From the NCBI GenBank assembly GCA_001830835.1, contig MICJ01000010.1, positions 5,617 to 41,965 on the forward strand: DNA of 36,349 bases, written 5' to 3'. Each line of letters begins with the position of its first letter. Position 1 is the stretch's first letter. Shown here piece by piece: positions 16,308 to 24,010 of the stretch. The DNA is from Syntrophobacterales bacterium GWC2_56_13. GTDB lineage: Bacteria > Desulfobacterota > Syntrophia > Syntrophales > UBA5619. The notes under the pieces are model-generated. The model did not search any database and had not been told where the DNA came from. It saw only the letters and a list, made by a program, of their open reading frames with translations. Made by a program: the position numbers and the translations under genes.

Positions 16308-17359
16308 GCGCGCTACGCAGCGGATACACCACAGGGAGCTGCGCCGCAGCGGCGGCAAAGGCGGCCGCACTCCTCCTGTCGGAAGGAAAGAGGGTCGAGC
16401 GCGTGGAGATCCCCTTTCCCGACGGCGCCCGGATAAGCTTGCCCCTCGTTTATGCAAAGCCGGGCAGCGACGGCGCGGAGGCGGCGGTCCGGAAGGACGC
16501 GGGCGACGACCCGGATGTGACGAACGGCGTCCTCATCGCAGCCTCCCTCGCCTGGATCGGAGGCAGCGAGGTGGAATTCGCCGCCGGCGAGGGGGTCGGA
16601 ACGGTGACGAAACCGGGCCTTTCCGTTCCCGCCGGCGAGCCGGCAATCAACCCCGGACCGCGGCGGATGATCCGGGAGGCCGTCCGGGAGGTCACCTCCC
16701 GGGGCGTCCGGGTGACGATCTCCATTCCCGGCGGCGGGGAGCTTGCCCGGAAGACCTTCAACCCGCGGATCGGCATCGTCGGCGGGCTTTCGATCCTGGG
16801 GACAACGGGGATCGTCCGACCGTTCAGCTGCCCCGCCCTGCGCGAGTCGCTCCGGTGCGCCCTGAACGTGGCGGCGGCCGCAGGCGTTCGGGCGCCGGTC
16901 CTCGTCCCCGGCCATATCGGCGAACGGGCGGTGCGGTCGCACTTCTGCGTCGCGGACGACCGGATCGTGGAGGTCGGAAACGAGTGGGGGTTCGTCTTAG
17001 ACGAGGTCCTCCGGCATCCCTTCACGGCCCTTCTGATCGCGGGCCATCCGGGGAAGCTCGCCAAGCTGACGGCCGGCGACTGGGACACCCATTCCGGAAG
17101 GTCGGAAAGCGCCCTGCCTGTTGTCGCGGAAATGCATGCAAAAATTCTTGACCTTCCCCCGGCCCCGGCGGCAACGGTCGAGGGGCTCTTCGCGGTGCTT
17201 GCCGTCACGGAAAGGAAGAAGCTGGGCGACACACTGGCGGCGGCCGTGCATAAGGCAGTCGTCGAACGGAGCGGGGGGTGTTTTGCCGCGGCCGTCGTCC
17301 TTATTGACCTCGGCGGGCGCATGCTCGGTTCCTCGGGAGATCTGGACCCATGGCTGTAG
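16304..17359 (+). CDS. cbiD: Cobalt-precorrin-5B C1-methyltransferase
   Basis: This 351-residue CbiD begins with LRSGYTTGSCAAAAAKAA, the near-invariant N-terminal motif, and has VTKPGLSVPAGEPAINPGPR, FNPRIGIVGGLSILGTTG and GHPGKLAKLTAGDWDTHS. It methylates C-1 with S-adenosylmethionine after ring contraction by CbiG. Length is typical. It overlaps cbiO by 4 nt and cbiE by 10 nt. Confidence 0.96.
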   Translation: MSALRSGYTTGSCAAAAAKAAALLLSEGKRVERVEIPFPDGARISLPLVYAKPGSDGAEAAVRKDAGDDPDVTNGVLIAASLAWIGGSEVEFAAGEGVGTVTKPGLSVPAGEPAINPGPRRMIREAVREVTSRGVRVTISIPGGGELARKTFNPRIGIVGGLSILGTTGIVRPFSCPALRESLRCALNVAAAAGVRAPVLVPGHIGERAVRSHFCVADDRIVEVGNEWGFVLDEVLRHPFTALLIAGHPGKLAKLTAGDWDTHSGRSESALPVVAEMHAKILDLPPAPAATVEGLFAVLAVTERKKLGDTLAAAVHKAVVERSGGCFAAAVVLIDLGGRMLGSSGDLDPWL

Positions 17360-17997
17360 AAAAAAAGAAGATCATCATCGTTGGGTGCGGCCCCGGCGCG
17401 GCGTCCTACATCACGCCGGCGGCGGAGGCGGCCGCGGAGAAGGCTGACGTCCTCATCGTCTCCCGGCGCCTGAAGGACCTCTTTCCGGAGTGTCCCGCCG
17501 AGCGGATCGATTCGGGCACGGATGTCGCTGGAGTCCTCGACGTCATCGCCTCCCGCCGTGACGACGGGCGGCAGGTTGTCGTCCTCGCCACGGGCGATCC
17601 GGGGATCTTCAGCCTGGCGAAGCCGGTGATCCGGCGCTTCGGCCGGGAGAACTGCGAGGTGATCCCCGGGATCAGCTCCATCCAGGTCGCCTTCGCCAGG
17701 CTCGGCCTCGACTGGCAGGACGCCCGGATCATCTCGGCCCACAGCTCCGACCCGGAGGTATCCGCCGCCGATCTGCGCCCTGCCGGAAAGATCGCCGTCC
17801 TCGGGGGGCGGGAGGCCGCGTGGGCCTGGATTGCAGGGCTGATCCCGGAGCTCGGGGAAGGCCGGCGCGTCTTTCTCTGTGAAGACCTCACCCTTCCTGG
17901 CGAAAAGGTCCGCGAGGTCGCTTCCGACGGACTGGCGGATCTCCCGGTCTCGTCGCGGGCGATCGTCCTCATCATCAAAGGGGAACTGCTGTCATGA
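17350..17997 (+). CDS. cbiE: Cobalt-precorrin-7 C5-methyltransferase
   Basis: The 215-residue tetrapyrrole methylase has IVGCGPGAASYITPAA, VLATGDPGIFSLA (SAM-binding GDPG) and VIPGISSIQVAFARLGLDW, the CbiE/CobL N-domain pattern. It methylates C-5. In many genomes cbiE is fused or adjacent to cbiT (C-15 methylation with decarboxylation). Here the protein stops at CbiE length and the next gene is cbiL, so cbiT is not at its usual place. Confidence 0.92.
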   Translation: MAVEKKKIIIVGCGPGAASYITPAAEAAAEKADVLIVSRRLKDLFPECPAERIDSGTDVAGVLDVIASRRDDGRQVVVLATGDPGIFSLAKPVIRRFGRENCEVIPGISSIQVAFARLGLDWQDARIISAHSSDPEVSAADLRPAGKIAVLGGREAAWAWIAGLIPELGEGRRVFLCEDLTLPGEKVREVASDGLADLPVSSRAIVLIIKGELLS

Positions 17998-18710
17998 CCA
18001 TCGGAACCCTCTACGGCATCGGGATCGGCCCGGGCGACCCCGAGCTGATCACCTTGAAGGGGGCGAGGCTTATCAGCGCCTGCCGGAACCTTTTCGTCCC
18101 CAAGGCGCGGACCGCGTCGGAGAGCGTCGCTCTCGCCATCGCCCGGCCCCTCGTCGGTCCGGAGGCCCGGATCGAGGAGCTCGTCTTTCCGATGACGGCG
18201 GATCGTGAGAAACTCGCTGAGCGGTGGGACGAGGCGGCGGCCCGCGTCGCCCAAGTCCTTACGGCGGGTGAGGACGCCTGCTTCCTCACCCTCGGGGACC
18301 CGCTCCTCTACTCGACCTACATCTACCTCCTCCGGGCGCTGCGGCGGCGGATCGCGGATCTCAAGGCCGTCACCGTTCCGGGGATCACGGCTTTCGGCGC
18401 GGCGGCGGCCCTGACGGACTTTCCCGTGGGGGAGGGGCGGGAACCGGTGACCATCGTCCCCGCGGCGGACGACCTCGGTTCCGTCCGGCGGGCGCTGGCC
18501 CAAGGCGGGTCGGTGGTCCTGATGAAGATCGGAAAGCGCCTGCCCGAGGTTCTCGACCTTCTCGACGGCGAGGGATTTCTGGAGAAGAGCGTCTTCGTCT
18601 CCCGCGCGGGGATGGCGGAGCAGCGGATCGAGACGGATCTCCGCCGCCTGAAGTCGGAAGGGCCGGAGGCGGGCTACCTCTCCATCATCCTCGTCCACGC
18701 GGGGCAATAG
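17994..18710 (+). CDS. cbiL: Cobalt-factor II/precorrin-2 C20-methyltransferase
   Basis: The 238-residue methylase starts with YGIGIGPGDPELITLKGARL, a motif typical of CbiL/CobI, and contains TLGDPLLYSTYIYLLRAL and VPGITAFGAAAAL. It performs the first methylation after cobalt insertion. The ATG overlaps the cbiE stop. It is the last operon gene before the toxin-antitoxin insertion. Confidence 0.93.
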   Translation: MTIGTLYGIGIGPGDPELITLKGARLISACRNLFVPKARTASESVALAIARPLVGPEARIEELVFPMTADREKLAERWDEAAARVAQVLTAGEDACFLTLGDPLLYSTYIYLLRALRRRIADLKAVTVPGITAFGAAAALTDFPVGEGREPVTIVPAADDLGSVRRALAQGGSVVLMKIGKRLPEVLDLLDGEGFLEKSVFVSRAGMAEQRIETDLRRLKSEGPEAGYLSIILVHAGQ

Positions 18711-18746
18711 TGAGGCGGCGCCCGATCTCATCTGATCAGGTTCGTC

Positions 18747-18775
18747 TTGACATTACACGTTTTTGTGTGTAATGT
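18747..18775 (+). promoter_or_regulatory. Promoter and overlapping palindromic operator of the MazEF module
   Basis: TTGACA (18747-18752), a 17-nt spacer and TAATGT (18770-18775) suggest a promoter. ACATTACAC (18750-18758) and GTGTAATGT (18767-18775) form perfect 9-bp inverted arms that cover both hexamers. This is the arrangement expected for autorepression by the antitoxin or toxin-antitoxin complex. The module is therefore likely transcribed independently of the B12 riboswitch, and may also feed the downstream cbiF-cbiG genes. Confidence 0.75.
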
Positions 18776-18800
18776 TATGGCCCATAGAAGGAGGGGTTTT

Positions 18801-19049
18801 ATGAGGCAACAAACAGCCAGAATCAATGTCACCCTGCCAAAAGAGCTGATCGAATCGGTGAATCAGATTGCCGGCCCGCGCTCCCGTAGTCGCCTTATCG
18901 CGGAATCTCTCCGGGAGCACATCCGGCAAATTAAAAAAGGCGAACTGGAAAAGCAGCTTGAAGAAGGGTATCGCGCCTCGGCAAAAGAGAGCATCGCTCT
19001 GGCCCGCGAATTTGAGGCCGCCGATCTGGAGGGATGGGATGAATATTAA
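18801..19049 (+). CDS. mazE: Antitoxin, ribbon-helix-helix (MazE/CopG type)
   Basis: The 82-residue protein begins MRQQTARINVTLPKELIESV, a ribbon-helix-helix DNA-binding start, with AGPRSRSRLIAESLREHI as the second helix. A charged C-terminal tail (about 50-82) ending in EGWDEY would bind the toxin. The start at 18801 follows AAGGAGGGG. Its end overlaps the toxin gene by 11 nt. Codon use and GC are lower than in the flanking cob genes, supporting acquisition. It probably represses its own promoter at the palindrome upstream. Confidence 0.85.
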   Translation: MRQQTARINVTLPKELIESVNQIAGPRSRSRLIAESLREHIRQIKKGELEKQLEEGYRASAKESIALAREFEAADLEGWDEY

Positions 19050-19383
19050 ACGAGGCGAAATTTACCTTGCAGCCCTTGACCCGGCACTGGGACGGGAAAT
19101 AGCCAAAACCCGCCCCGTTGTGATCGTTTCCAACGATAAGAACAATGAACTTTCAGGAACGGTGACGATATTGCCCCTGACCTCGAAAAACCTTCGGACG
19201 ATCTATCCCTTTGAGGTTTTTCTTTCCCAAGGCCATGCCAATTTGCCCAAAGATTCAAAGGTCAAAGCGGACCAGATTCGTACGCTCGACAAGGGCAGGA
19301 TGATCAAAAACATCGGCGTCCTAGGCAAGAAGGATTTGGACGCCATCGACAAGGCCGTGAAAATCCACCTGGCACTGCCTTGA
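19039..19383 (+). CDS. mazF: MazF/PemK-family endoribonuclease toxin
   Basis: The 114-residue protein matches MazF: MNIKRGEIYLAALDP (N-terminal strand with GEIY), KTRPVVIVSND (catalytic arginine region), ILPLTSK and the VKADQIRTLDKGRM loop with the conserved Asp-Gln-Ile-Arg. These enzymes cut mRNA at short sites when released from the antitoxin. All key parts are present, so it may be active. It sits inside the cobalamin operon between cbiL and cbiF. Confidence 0.9.
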   Translation: MNIKRGEIYLAALDPALGREIAKTRPVVIVSNDKNNELSGTVTILPLTSKNLRTIYPFEVFLSQGHANLPKDSKVKADQIRTLDKGRMIKNIGVLGKKDLDAIDKAVKIHLALP

Positions 19384-19540
19384 CGGTCTCCATCCCTCGC
19401 ATGGTATCACTCCGGCAACGAAACAGATAAAATGTGGTACATCCTGTTGCGTCTTTCCGTAATCTATGTGTGATATCATTACTACGAATGTGCAGATTTT
19501 CTGAGATACATTAGTGAGGATTATTAAAGGAGTGAACAAA

Positions 19541-20299
19541 ATGATCGTCCATTTCGTCGGCGCTGGTCCCGGGGACCCGGAACTCCTCACCCGGAAGGCT
19601 GAGCGGCTGCTTGGCGCCTGCCGGATATGCATCTACGCAGGGTCGCTCGTGAGCCCCGGCGTCCTTGCGCTCATCCCGGATCAGGCCGAGCGCTACGACT
19701 CCGCGGTGATGTCCCTCGACGAGGTGATCGCCGTCTGCCGGGACGCCCGCGACCGGGGGATCGACGTCGTCCGCCTCCATTCCGGCGACCCCTCGATCTA
19801 CGGGGCGACGCGGGAGCAGATGAACGCCCTCGACGCTCTGGGCATTCCCTACGACGTCTGCCCGGGGGTGAGCGCCTTCCAGGCCGCCGCGGCCGCCCTC
19901 TGCACGGAGCTCACCGCCCCGGAGATCTCCCAGACGATTGTCCTCACCCGGACTGCGGGGCGCACGCCGCTCCCCGAGGAGCAGGAGCTCGACCGGATCG
20001 CCCGGACGCACGCGACCCTCTGCATCTTCCTGTCGGTCGGTAAGATCGCCGAGGTGGCCGAAACCCTGAGCGCGCATTACGGGCCGAATTGCCCCGCCGC
20101 TGTCGTCTTCCGCGCCTCCTGGCCGGAGGAACTCCTCATCCGCGGGACGCTCGCCGACATCGCGGTTAAAACAGAAACCGCCGGGATCCGCTCGACAGCG
20201 ATGATCGTCGTCGGGGAGGCGCTCGCGCGCGACGTGCCCGCCTCGAAGCTCTACGACGACGCCTTCACCCACGGCTTCCGGAAGGGAAAGACGCCATGA
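19541..20299 (+). CDS. cbiF: Cobalt-precorrin-4 C11-methyltransferase
   Basis: The 252-residue methylase starts MIVHFVGAGPGDPELLTRKA, with IYAGSLVSPGVL, RLHSGDPSIYGATREQM and VCPGVSAFQAAAAAL, the CbiF/CobM pattern. It methylates C-11 in preparation for ring contraction. ATG 19541 follows AAAGGAG by 8 nt. The 157 nt upstream are AT-rich and unlike the tight overlaps elsewhere, a scar of the MazEF insertion. It overlaps cbiG by 4 nt. Confidence 0.95.
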   Translation: MIVHFVGAGPGDPELLTRKAERLLGACRICIYAGSLVSPGVLALIPDQAERYDSAVMSLDEVIAVCRDARDRGIDVVRLHSGDPSIYGATREQMNALDALGIPYDVCPGVSAFQAAAAALCTELTAPEISQTIVLTRTAGRTPLPEEQELDRIARTHATLCIFLSVGKIAEVAETLSAHYGPNCPAAVVFRASWPEELLIRGTLADIAVKTETAGIRSTAMIVVGEALARDVPASKLYDDAFTHGFRKGKTP

Positions 20300-21222
20300 A
20301 AACCGCCCTCGTCACGCTCTCCGACGAAGGGGCGAGGCTCCTCGCCCCCCTGACCGGCCGCCTGCCGGAGGCGCGGCTCTTTGTCCATGAGTCGGTTCGG
20401 GACGAGTCGATCCGGTGCGAGCCCGTCCTGCATGAGACAGCCCGGCAGGATTCAGCCCCGCACGAGGCAAACCGAAGCGATCCGGACCGGCGCGATTCAA
20501 TCCGGAGCGGTACGGAATCGGAACAGGAAGCTCCAACGGCGGAGCGCTTTACGAAGATCGTCGAGCTCACCGCTTCGCTCCTCCCCGTCTGCCGGGGCCT
20601 CGTCTACGCCGCCCCCTGCGGCGTCGTCATCCGGGCGCTCGCCCCGCTCATCAAAAGCAAGTTCGAGGACCCCGCCGTTGTCGTCCTCGATGTGGGGGGG
20701 CGCTGGGCGGTGAGCCTGCTGTCCGGTCACGAGGGGGGGGCGAACGACCTCGCGATCCGCGTCGCGAATCTTACGGGCGCCGAGCCCGTCGTCACGACGA
20801 CGACCGAGGCGCTCAAATCGGTGATCGTCGGGATCGGCTGCCGGCGGGGGACGCCGGCGGAGCGGATCATCGCGGCCGTACGCGAGACTCTGGCGGAGGC
20901 GGGGATCGCCCTTGAAGAGGTCCGCCTCCTTGCCTCGGCGGACGTCAAGGCGGACGAGGCGGGGCTTCTCGAAGCCGCGGAGACGCTCGGCATTCCGATC
21001 CGATTCATCGCCGCGGAAGAGATACGGGCTTCTTTACGTGAATTTTCGCATTCGGATTTTGTGGCCAAAAAGGTGAATCTGCCGGCCGTCGCCGAACCGG
21101 CGGCGCTGCTGGCGGGAAGGAGGACCCGATTCATTTGTCGAAAGAAAACGTACAACGGAATCACGATCGCCCTCGCCCGGGAAGGCTTTTCGTGGTCGGA
21201 ATCGGTCCCGGCGGGGCGTTAG
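20296..21222 (+). CDS. cbiG: Cobalt-precorrin-5A hydrolase (ring contraction)
   Basis: The 308-residue protein has the CbiG core: VYAAPCGVVIRALAPLIKSK, VVVLDVGGRWAVSLLSGHEG, GANDLA, PVVTTTTEALK, then the C-terminal domain with VGIGCRRGTPAERI, the LASADVKADEAGLLE segment and PAVAEPAALLAG. It opens the delta-lactone of cobalt-precorrin-5A and releases acetaldehyde. An unusual Arg/Asp/Ser-rich stretch at about residues 31-80 interrupts the N-terminal domain and is made of 15-bp DNA repeats. Its last 30 codons are shared with the duplicated cbiG/cbiH junction at the island edge, and the coding sequence still looks complete. Confidence 0.93.
   Translation: MKTALVTLSDEGARLLAPLTGRLPEARLFVHESVRDESIRCEPVLHETARQDSAPHEANRSDPDRRDSIRSGTESEQEAPTAERFTKIVELTASLLPVCRGLVYAAPCGVVIRALAPLIKSKFEDPAVVVLDVGGRWAVSLLSGHEGGANDLAIRVANLTGAEPVVTTTTEALKSVIVGIGCRRGTPAERIIAAVRETLAEAGIALEEVRLLASADVKADEAGLLEAAETLGIPIRFIAAEEIRASLREFSHSDFVAKKVNLPAVAEPAALLAGRRTRFICRKKTYNGITIALAREGFSWSESVPAGR
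20386..20520 (+). repeat. In-frame 15-bp tandem repeat inside cbiG
   Basis: Nine consecutive degenerate 15-bp units, for example CATGAGTCGGTTCGG, GACGAGTCGATCCGG, CATGAGACAGCCCGG and CGCGATTCAATCCGG, encode pentapeptides HESVR, DESIR, CEPVL, HETAR, QDSAP, HEANR, SDPDR, RDSIR and SGTES. The unit length is a multiple of three, so CbiG stays in frame with an added polar, probably disordered loop. Confidence 0.85.
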
Positions 21223-21239
21223 ACCGGACCCGCCGAGCC
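21133..21239 (+). repeat. Left copy of the 107-bp cbiG/cbiH junction duplication
   Basis: These 107 bp recur at 32578-32684 in the same orientation with two substitutions (GTGGTCGG against GTCGTCGG, and GGTCCCGG against GGCCCCGG). It holds the 3' end of cbiG and the overlapping 5' end of cbiH. The two copies bound the 11.3-kb accessory island. Confidence 0.95.
21135..21239 (+). pseudogene. cbiH: Truncated 5' end of cbiH
   Basis: A frame overlapping the end of cbiG, starting at TTG 21135, reads LSKENVQRNHDRPRPGR then LFVVGIGPGGALDRTRRA. This is the N-terminus of the intact CbiH encoded at 32.6 kb. Homology stops at 21239, where island sequence begins, so this copy encodes only about 35 residues and is non-functional. 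Confidence 0.85.
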
Positions 21240-21338
21240 TTCACCCCCATCATTCACTCTTCGTCCAGAAATCCGCCTTCCCGATCCCTACAAATTGACA
21301 AACCCTTATCGACGATATCAAACATATCAGGTGCTTGC

Positions 21339-21454
21339 CGATTATTGAAGTCAGGATTTCAGACCGATGTGGTTGCGTAGTAGCTTTCTTTACGTAATGC
21401 GCGGGAGTGATTAAGGGAAAAGTGAAATCAGCGGTTATTGACGCCACCTACCTA
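21339..21454. repeat. Island repeat R1, left copy
   Basis: About 115 bp, from ATTATTGAAGTC to CGCCACCTACCTAC, are clearly related to 24938-25056. Shared blocks include CCGATG, AGTAGCTTTC, GATTAAGG, GGTTAT and CACCTAC. It is non-coding as far as I can tell. Bases 21240-21338 are AT-rich and show no feature. Confidence 0.65.
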
Positions 21455-21763
21455 CCTGTTTGGTGATGCATGATCGTAGAAATTGGTGATTGCTGATGGA
21501 AAGAGTGTAACGTCAAGCGGCAGCGAGAGCCAGAGAGCCGATGTAGTTGGTAGACTGGGGAAACCAGTCCCGTTATCCTTCGCCGCCTGACCCACGTCAG
21601 TGGAATATAAAAAGAACATGCCCGTCGGGGCGTTGGCCACAATAGCAAGGCCATGGCTCTTGCGTTGTCCGCTGCCTTGCGGAGTTTGCTCCAGTGCTGG
21701 TATTCACTTATCTCGATCACCGGCGCATGGAACTCGGCATACGGTTCTATTTCTAAGCGCCGG
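21452..21763 (-). pseudogene. Frameshifted hypothetical gene fragment
   Basis: Two minus-strand frames look protein-like and are complementary. The upstream frame reads LEIEPYAEFHAPVIEISEYQ...KLRKAADNA with no start codon before it. The downstream frame continues KSHGLAIVANAPTGMFFLYS...STDVGQAAKDNGTGF to the stop at 21452. A single frameshift near 21650-21665 would join them. I do not recognise the family. No credible start or ribosome-binding site is seen, so this is probably a decayed gene directly following the 81-residue gene on the same strand. Confidence 0.4.
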
Positions 21764-22009
21764 TTACTCGTACCCAGCTATGGTACGATTGAACCACGTA
21801 AGGAGTTTCTCATAAATATTGTCTTTGTCAAGCACTCGAAGTTCCTGGAGATATTTCCGATACGGTTCGATCTGCTTCAAAAATCTTTCATGGTCTTTTG
21901 CATACTCCTCGTGAAACATCCTACGTATCTTTTCTCTGTCCGCTTGCCACCGTCGCTCAAGTTCCTCCCTAGCCTCAGCCTCAGATTTTCCATGCTTGTC
22001 AAGATTCAA
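21764..22009 (-). CDS. Small charged hypothetical protein, 81 aa
   Basis: A TTG-started frame encodes MNLDKHGKSEAEAREELERR, then a Glu/Lys/Arg-rich helical stretch to about residue 60 and an aromatic end (LLTWFNRTIAGYE). The composition suggests an alpha-helical, perhaps coiled-coil, soluble protein. No clear ribosome-binding site precedes it and no ATG is available, so it may be a fragment. It follows the metallo-beta-lactamase gene on the same strand with a 76-nt gap. Confidence 0.45.
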   Translation of the reverse strand: MNLDKHGKSEAEAREELERRWQADREKIRRMFHEEYAKDHERFLKQIEPYRKYLQELRVLDKDNIYEKLLTWFNRTIAGYE

Positions 22010-22085
22010 GACTGATTCTTCTTATGGTTATTTGCGGCACAGCAAACAAACATGCAGAATTCAAATAGACAAGTCGGGGCTGCGC

Positions 22086-23066
22086 TTACACCAGCGCGAA
22101 TGTTATCGTGCCGTTCTGATTCTTGCACTGCACCTTGCCCTTGCTTTCCAGATGCCTGACATGCGCCATAGTTTCACCAAAGGCGAACCACTTCTGGGGC
22201 GGCGGGAACTCTTCCCAGGTCTTGGCGGTAATGTCCCAGCTAATCCTGGGCGCTATCTGGAGGATGTTCTTTTCGCCCTCCCCCAGAGCGACAAGCACCT
22301 CATTCAGACGCTGGCGGTGATGCTCCTTCAGTTCCTTGACTCTCTGGTGCAGGTCATGCACCAACCGGCGGTGCCCAGGCAGAACAATTTTGACATCAAA
22401 GGTATTAATCTTTTCCAAGCTCGCCAGGTACTGACCAAGCGAATCATCCATTTCCAGCCAGGAGGAGATGTTGGGCGTAATATCAAAGAGAATATGGTCG
22501 CCAGCGACCAGGATTTTCTTGTTTGGTTCGTAGAGACTGATATGCCCCGGTGAATGCCCCGGAGTAGCCACGCATTTGAAGTGGAAGTCCCCGATGTCTA
22601 TGGAATCTCCTTCTTTGACGATGGTAAAGTCAATCGTTCGCTTCAAGCCGTATTTATGTGCCGGGTGGCTCTCCATGGATGTCCGGGCGCCCTCGGTGAA
22701 GCCATTGGCGATATAGACATCCACAATTTTGCCCCAGTAAGCCATCCAGTCATCACGCACGGAACTAATCTGCGTTGCCTCTTTCTCATTGAAGAAAACC
22801 CTGGAGTTGTCCGTGGCGAGTGTGCCCGCAAGTCCTATGTGGTCAACATGCAGATGGGTAACGAAAATATCGGTCTTGTTCAGGTCAACGCCCAGTTTGC
22901 TCAGATTGGCGTTCATCTCGCTCAGGCATTCCTCACAGTTAAAGCCAGTGTCAATAATGAGGGATCTGTCCCCTCCCCGGATGATGTAGGAGTTTAACCA
23001 CTTCAACGGGCTTTTGGGCAAGGGTATCTCGGTGCGGTATAAGTTTGAGACTATCTCTTCAATCAA
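22086..23066 (-). CDS. Metallo-beta-lactamase-fold hydrolase
   Basis: The 326-residue protein has the metal-binding motif THLHVDH (His71, His73, Asp75, His76), followed by CVATPGHSPGHIS, VAGDHILF and VLPGHRR, giving the complete set of metal ligands of the fold. The C-terminal part (about 255-326, with MAHVRHLESKGKVQ) resembles the winged-helix tail of LACTB2-like/RNase-like hydrolases. The substrate is unknown. A TTG start at 23066 is chosen as AGGGAGG lies 10 nt upstream; the open frame extends 23 codons further without an initiation signal. It is encoded opposite to the cobalamin operon. Confidence 0.85.
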   Translation of the reverse strand: MIEEIVSNLYRTEIPLPKSPLKWLNSYIIRGGDRSLIIDTGFNCEECLSEMNANLSKLGVDLNKTDIFVTHLHVDHIGLAGTLATDNSRVFFNEKEATQISSVRDDWMAYWGKIVDVYIANGFTEGARTSMESHPAHKYGLKRTIDFTIVKEGDSIDIGDFHFKCVATPGHSPGHISLYEPNKKILVAGDHILFDITPNISSWLEMDDSLGQYLASLEKINTFDVKIVLPGHRRLVHDLHQRVKELKEHHRQRLNEVLVALGEGEKNILQIAPRISWDITAKTWEEFPPPQKWFAFGETMAHVRHLESKGKVQCKNQNGTITFALV

Positions 23067-23283
23067 GATTTGGGAACCTCCCTCAACAAACTCTGGTGTA
23101 ATTATTATAACACACCCGGCCGAACAGACGCCCAATCATCCCTGCTTTTGGTACGGGCGCAACCTCGAAGCCTCGAATCGGTTGGTCTGACATTCTTCAA
23201 TCCTCCTCGGTGTACGCACAAGTCAGCATCACAACCGATCGCTGCCTGGCTAACAATGTTTGTGCGGATCGGTACAAAACTCA

Positions 23284-23352
23284 AACAGGCTACCGGGCTG
23301 GCCTCCATTCCGCTTGGTGTGGGGGCTGGGAGAACCCCACGGCTACCCGATT
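23284..23352 (+). repeat. Island repeat R2, copy 1 (group II intron 3'-end-like)
   Basis: The stretch ATTCCGCTTGGTGTGGGGGCTGG is shared exactly with 24829-24852 (22 or more bases), and the element ends GGCTACCCGATT. The final GTGTGGGGGCTGG, short hairpin and CTACCCGAT resemble the domain V-VI tail of one class of bacterial group II introns. Only the tail is present, with no intron body or reverse transcriptase. Confidence 0.5.
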
Positions 23353-23360
23353 CGAGCATC

Positions 23361-23924
23361 CTATTGTTTGAAATTCTTTCCGATGCTCCATGCTTTTCCA
23401 AAGTTACTCCCGACCTCCCAATACTGATTGTCGGGCATTGTCAATGTGAAAGGCCTGATCTTCTTGACGTCTGGCTTTCCATCAGAACAGCACTCGGCGT
23501 TGGCGTATGCACTCACGATCTCCCCGATGAATACCTCGTTGGTAGGAAGATCTACGACGTTTACCAGCTTACACTCCATACAGAGCGGGCAATCTTCGAT
23601 CATGGGAGCCCCCGTTGTCTTACCCATAATCACTTTGAATAGGGTTGATTTATCCTTTTTTCTGCCTGATACGATTCCGCAGTAGTCCACCTTCTCCACG
23701 AGGTCAATACTCGGGACATTGACGCTGAAAGCACCGGAGGCATGAATCCCGCCATTTGTGTAGTGGATTTTCCCCAGTGCTACGGCAATCATTGGTGGTC
23801 TGAAGTTGACCCTCGATACCCATCCGACCGCCATGAAGTTCGGGTGATTATTCACCAGTGTCCCAACGACAACCATGGACATCGGATACGTGAATGCATT
23901 CTCATCTATTGTAATCTTTGCCAT
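23361..23924 (-). CDS. Flavin reductase-like FMN-binding protein
   Basis: The 187-residue protein matches the flavin reductase-like split-barrel family. The N-terminus has YPMSMVVVGTLVNNHPNFMA and GWVSRVNFRPPMIAVALGK, and the middle has GAFSVNVPSIDLVEKVDYCG, typical FMN-binding segments. The length is normal. Several cysteines (DCPLCMECK) lie in the middle; they are not an obvious cluster motif. A good GGAGG precedes the ATG. Such proteins bind FMN and act in reduction of flavins or as NADH-linked redox enzymes; the partner is unknown. Confidence 0.85.
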   Translation of the reverse strand: MAKITIDENAFTYPMSMVVVGTLVNNHPNFMAVGWVSRVNFRPPMIAVALGKIHYTNGGIHASGAFSVNVPSIDLVEKVDYCGIVSGRKKDKSTLFKVIMGKTTGAPMIEDCPLCMECKLVNVVDLPTNEVFIGEIVSAYANAECCSDGKPDVKKIRPFTLTMPDNQYWEVGSNFGKAWSIGKNFKQ

Positions 23925-24010
23925 TGTTTCATCCTCCGTTTTGGTCGAACAAGGTTGTCATCATCGAGAGCAGGCCGGCGATCTGCTGACAGCCATAGTT
24001 CGATCTCCTT

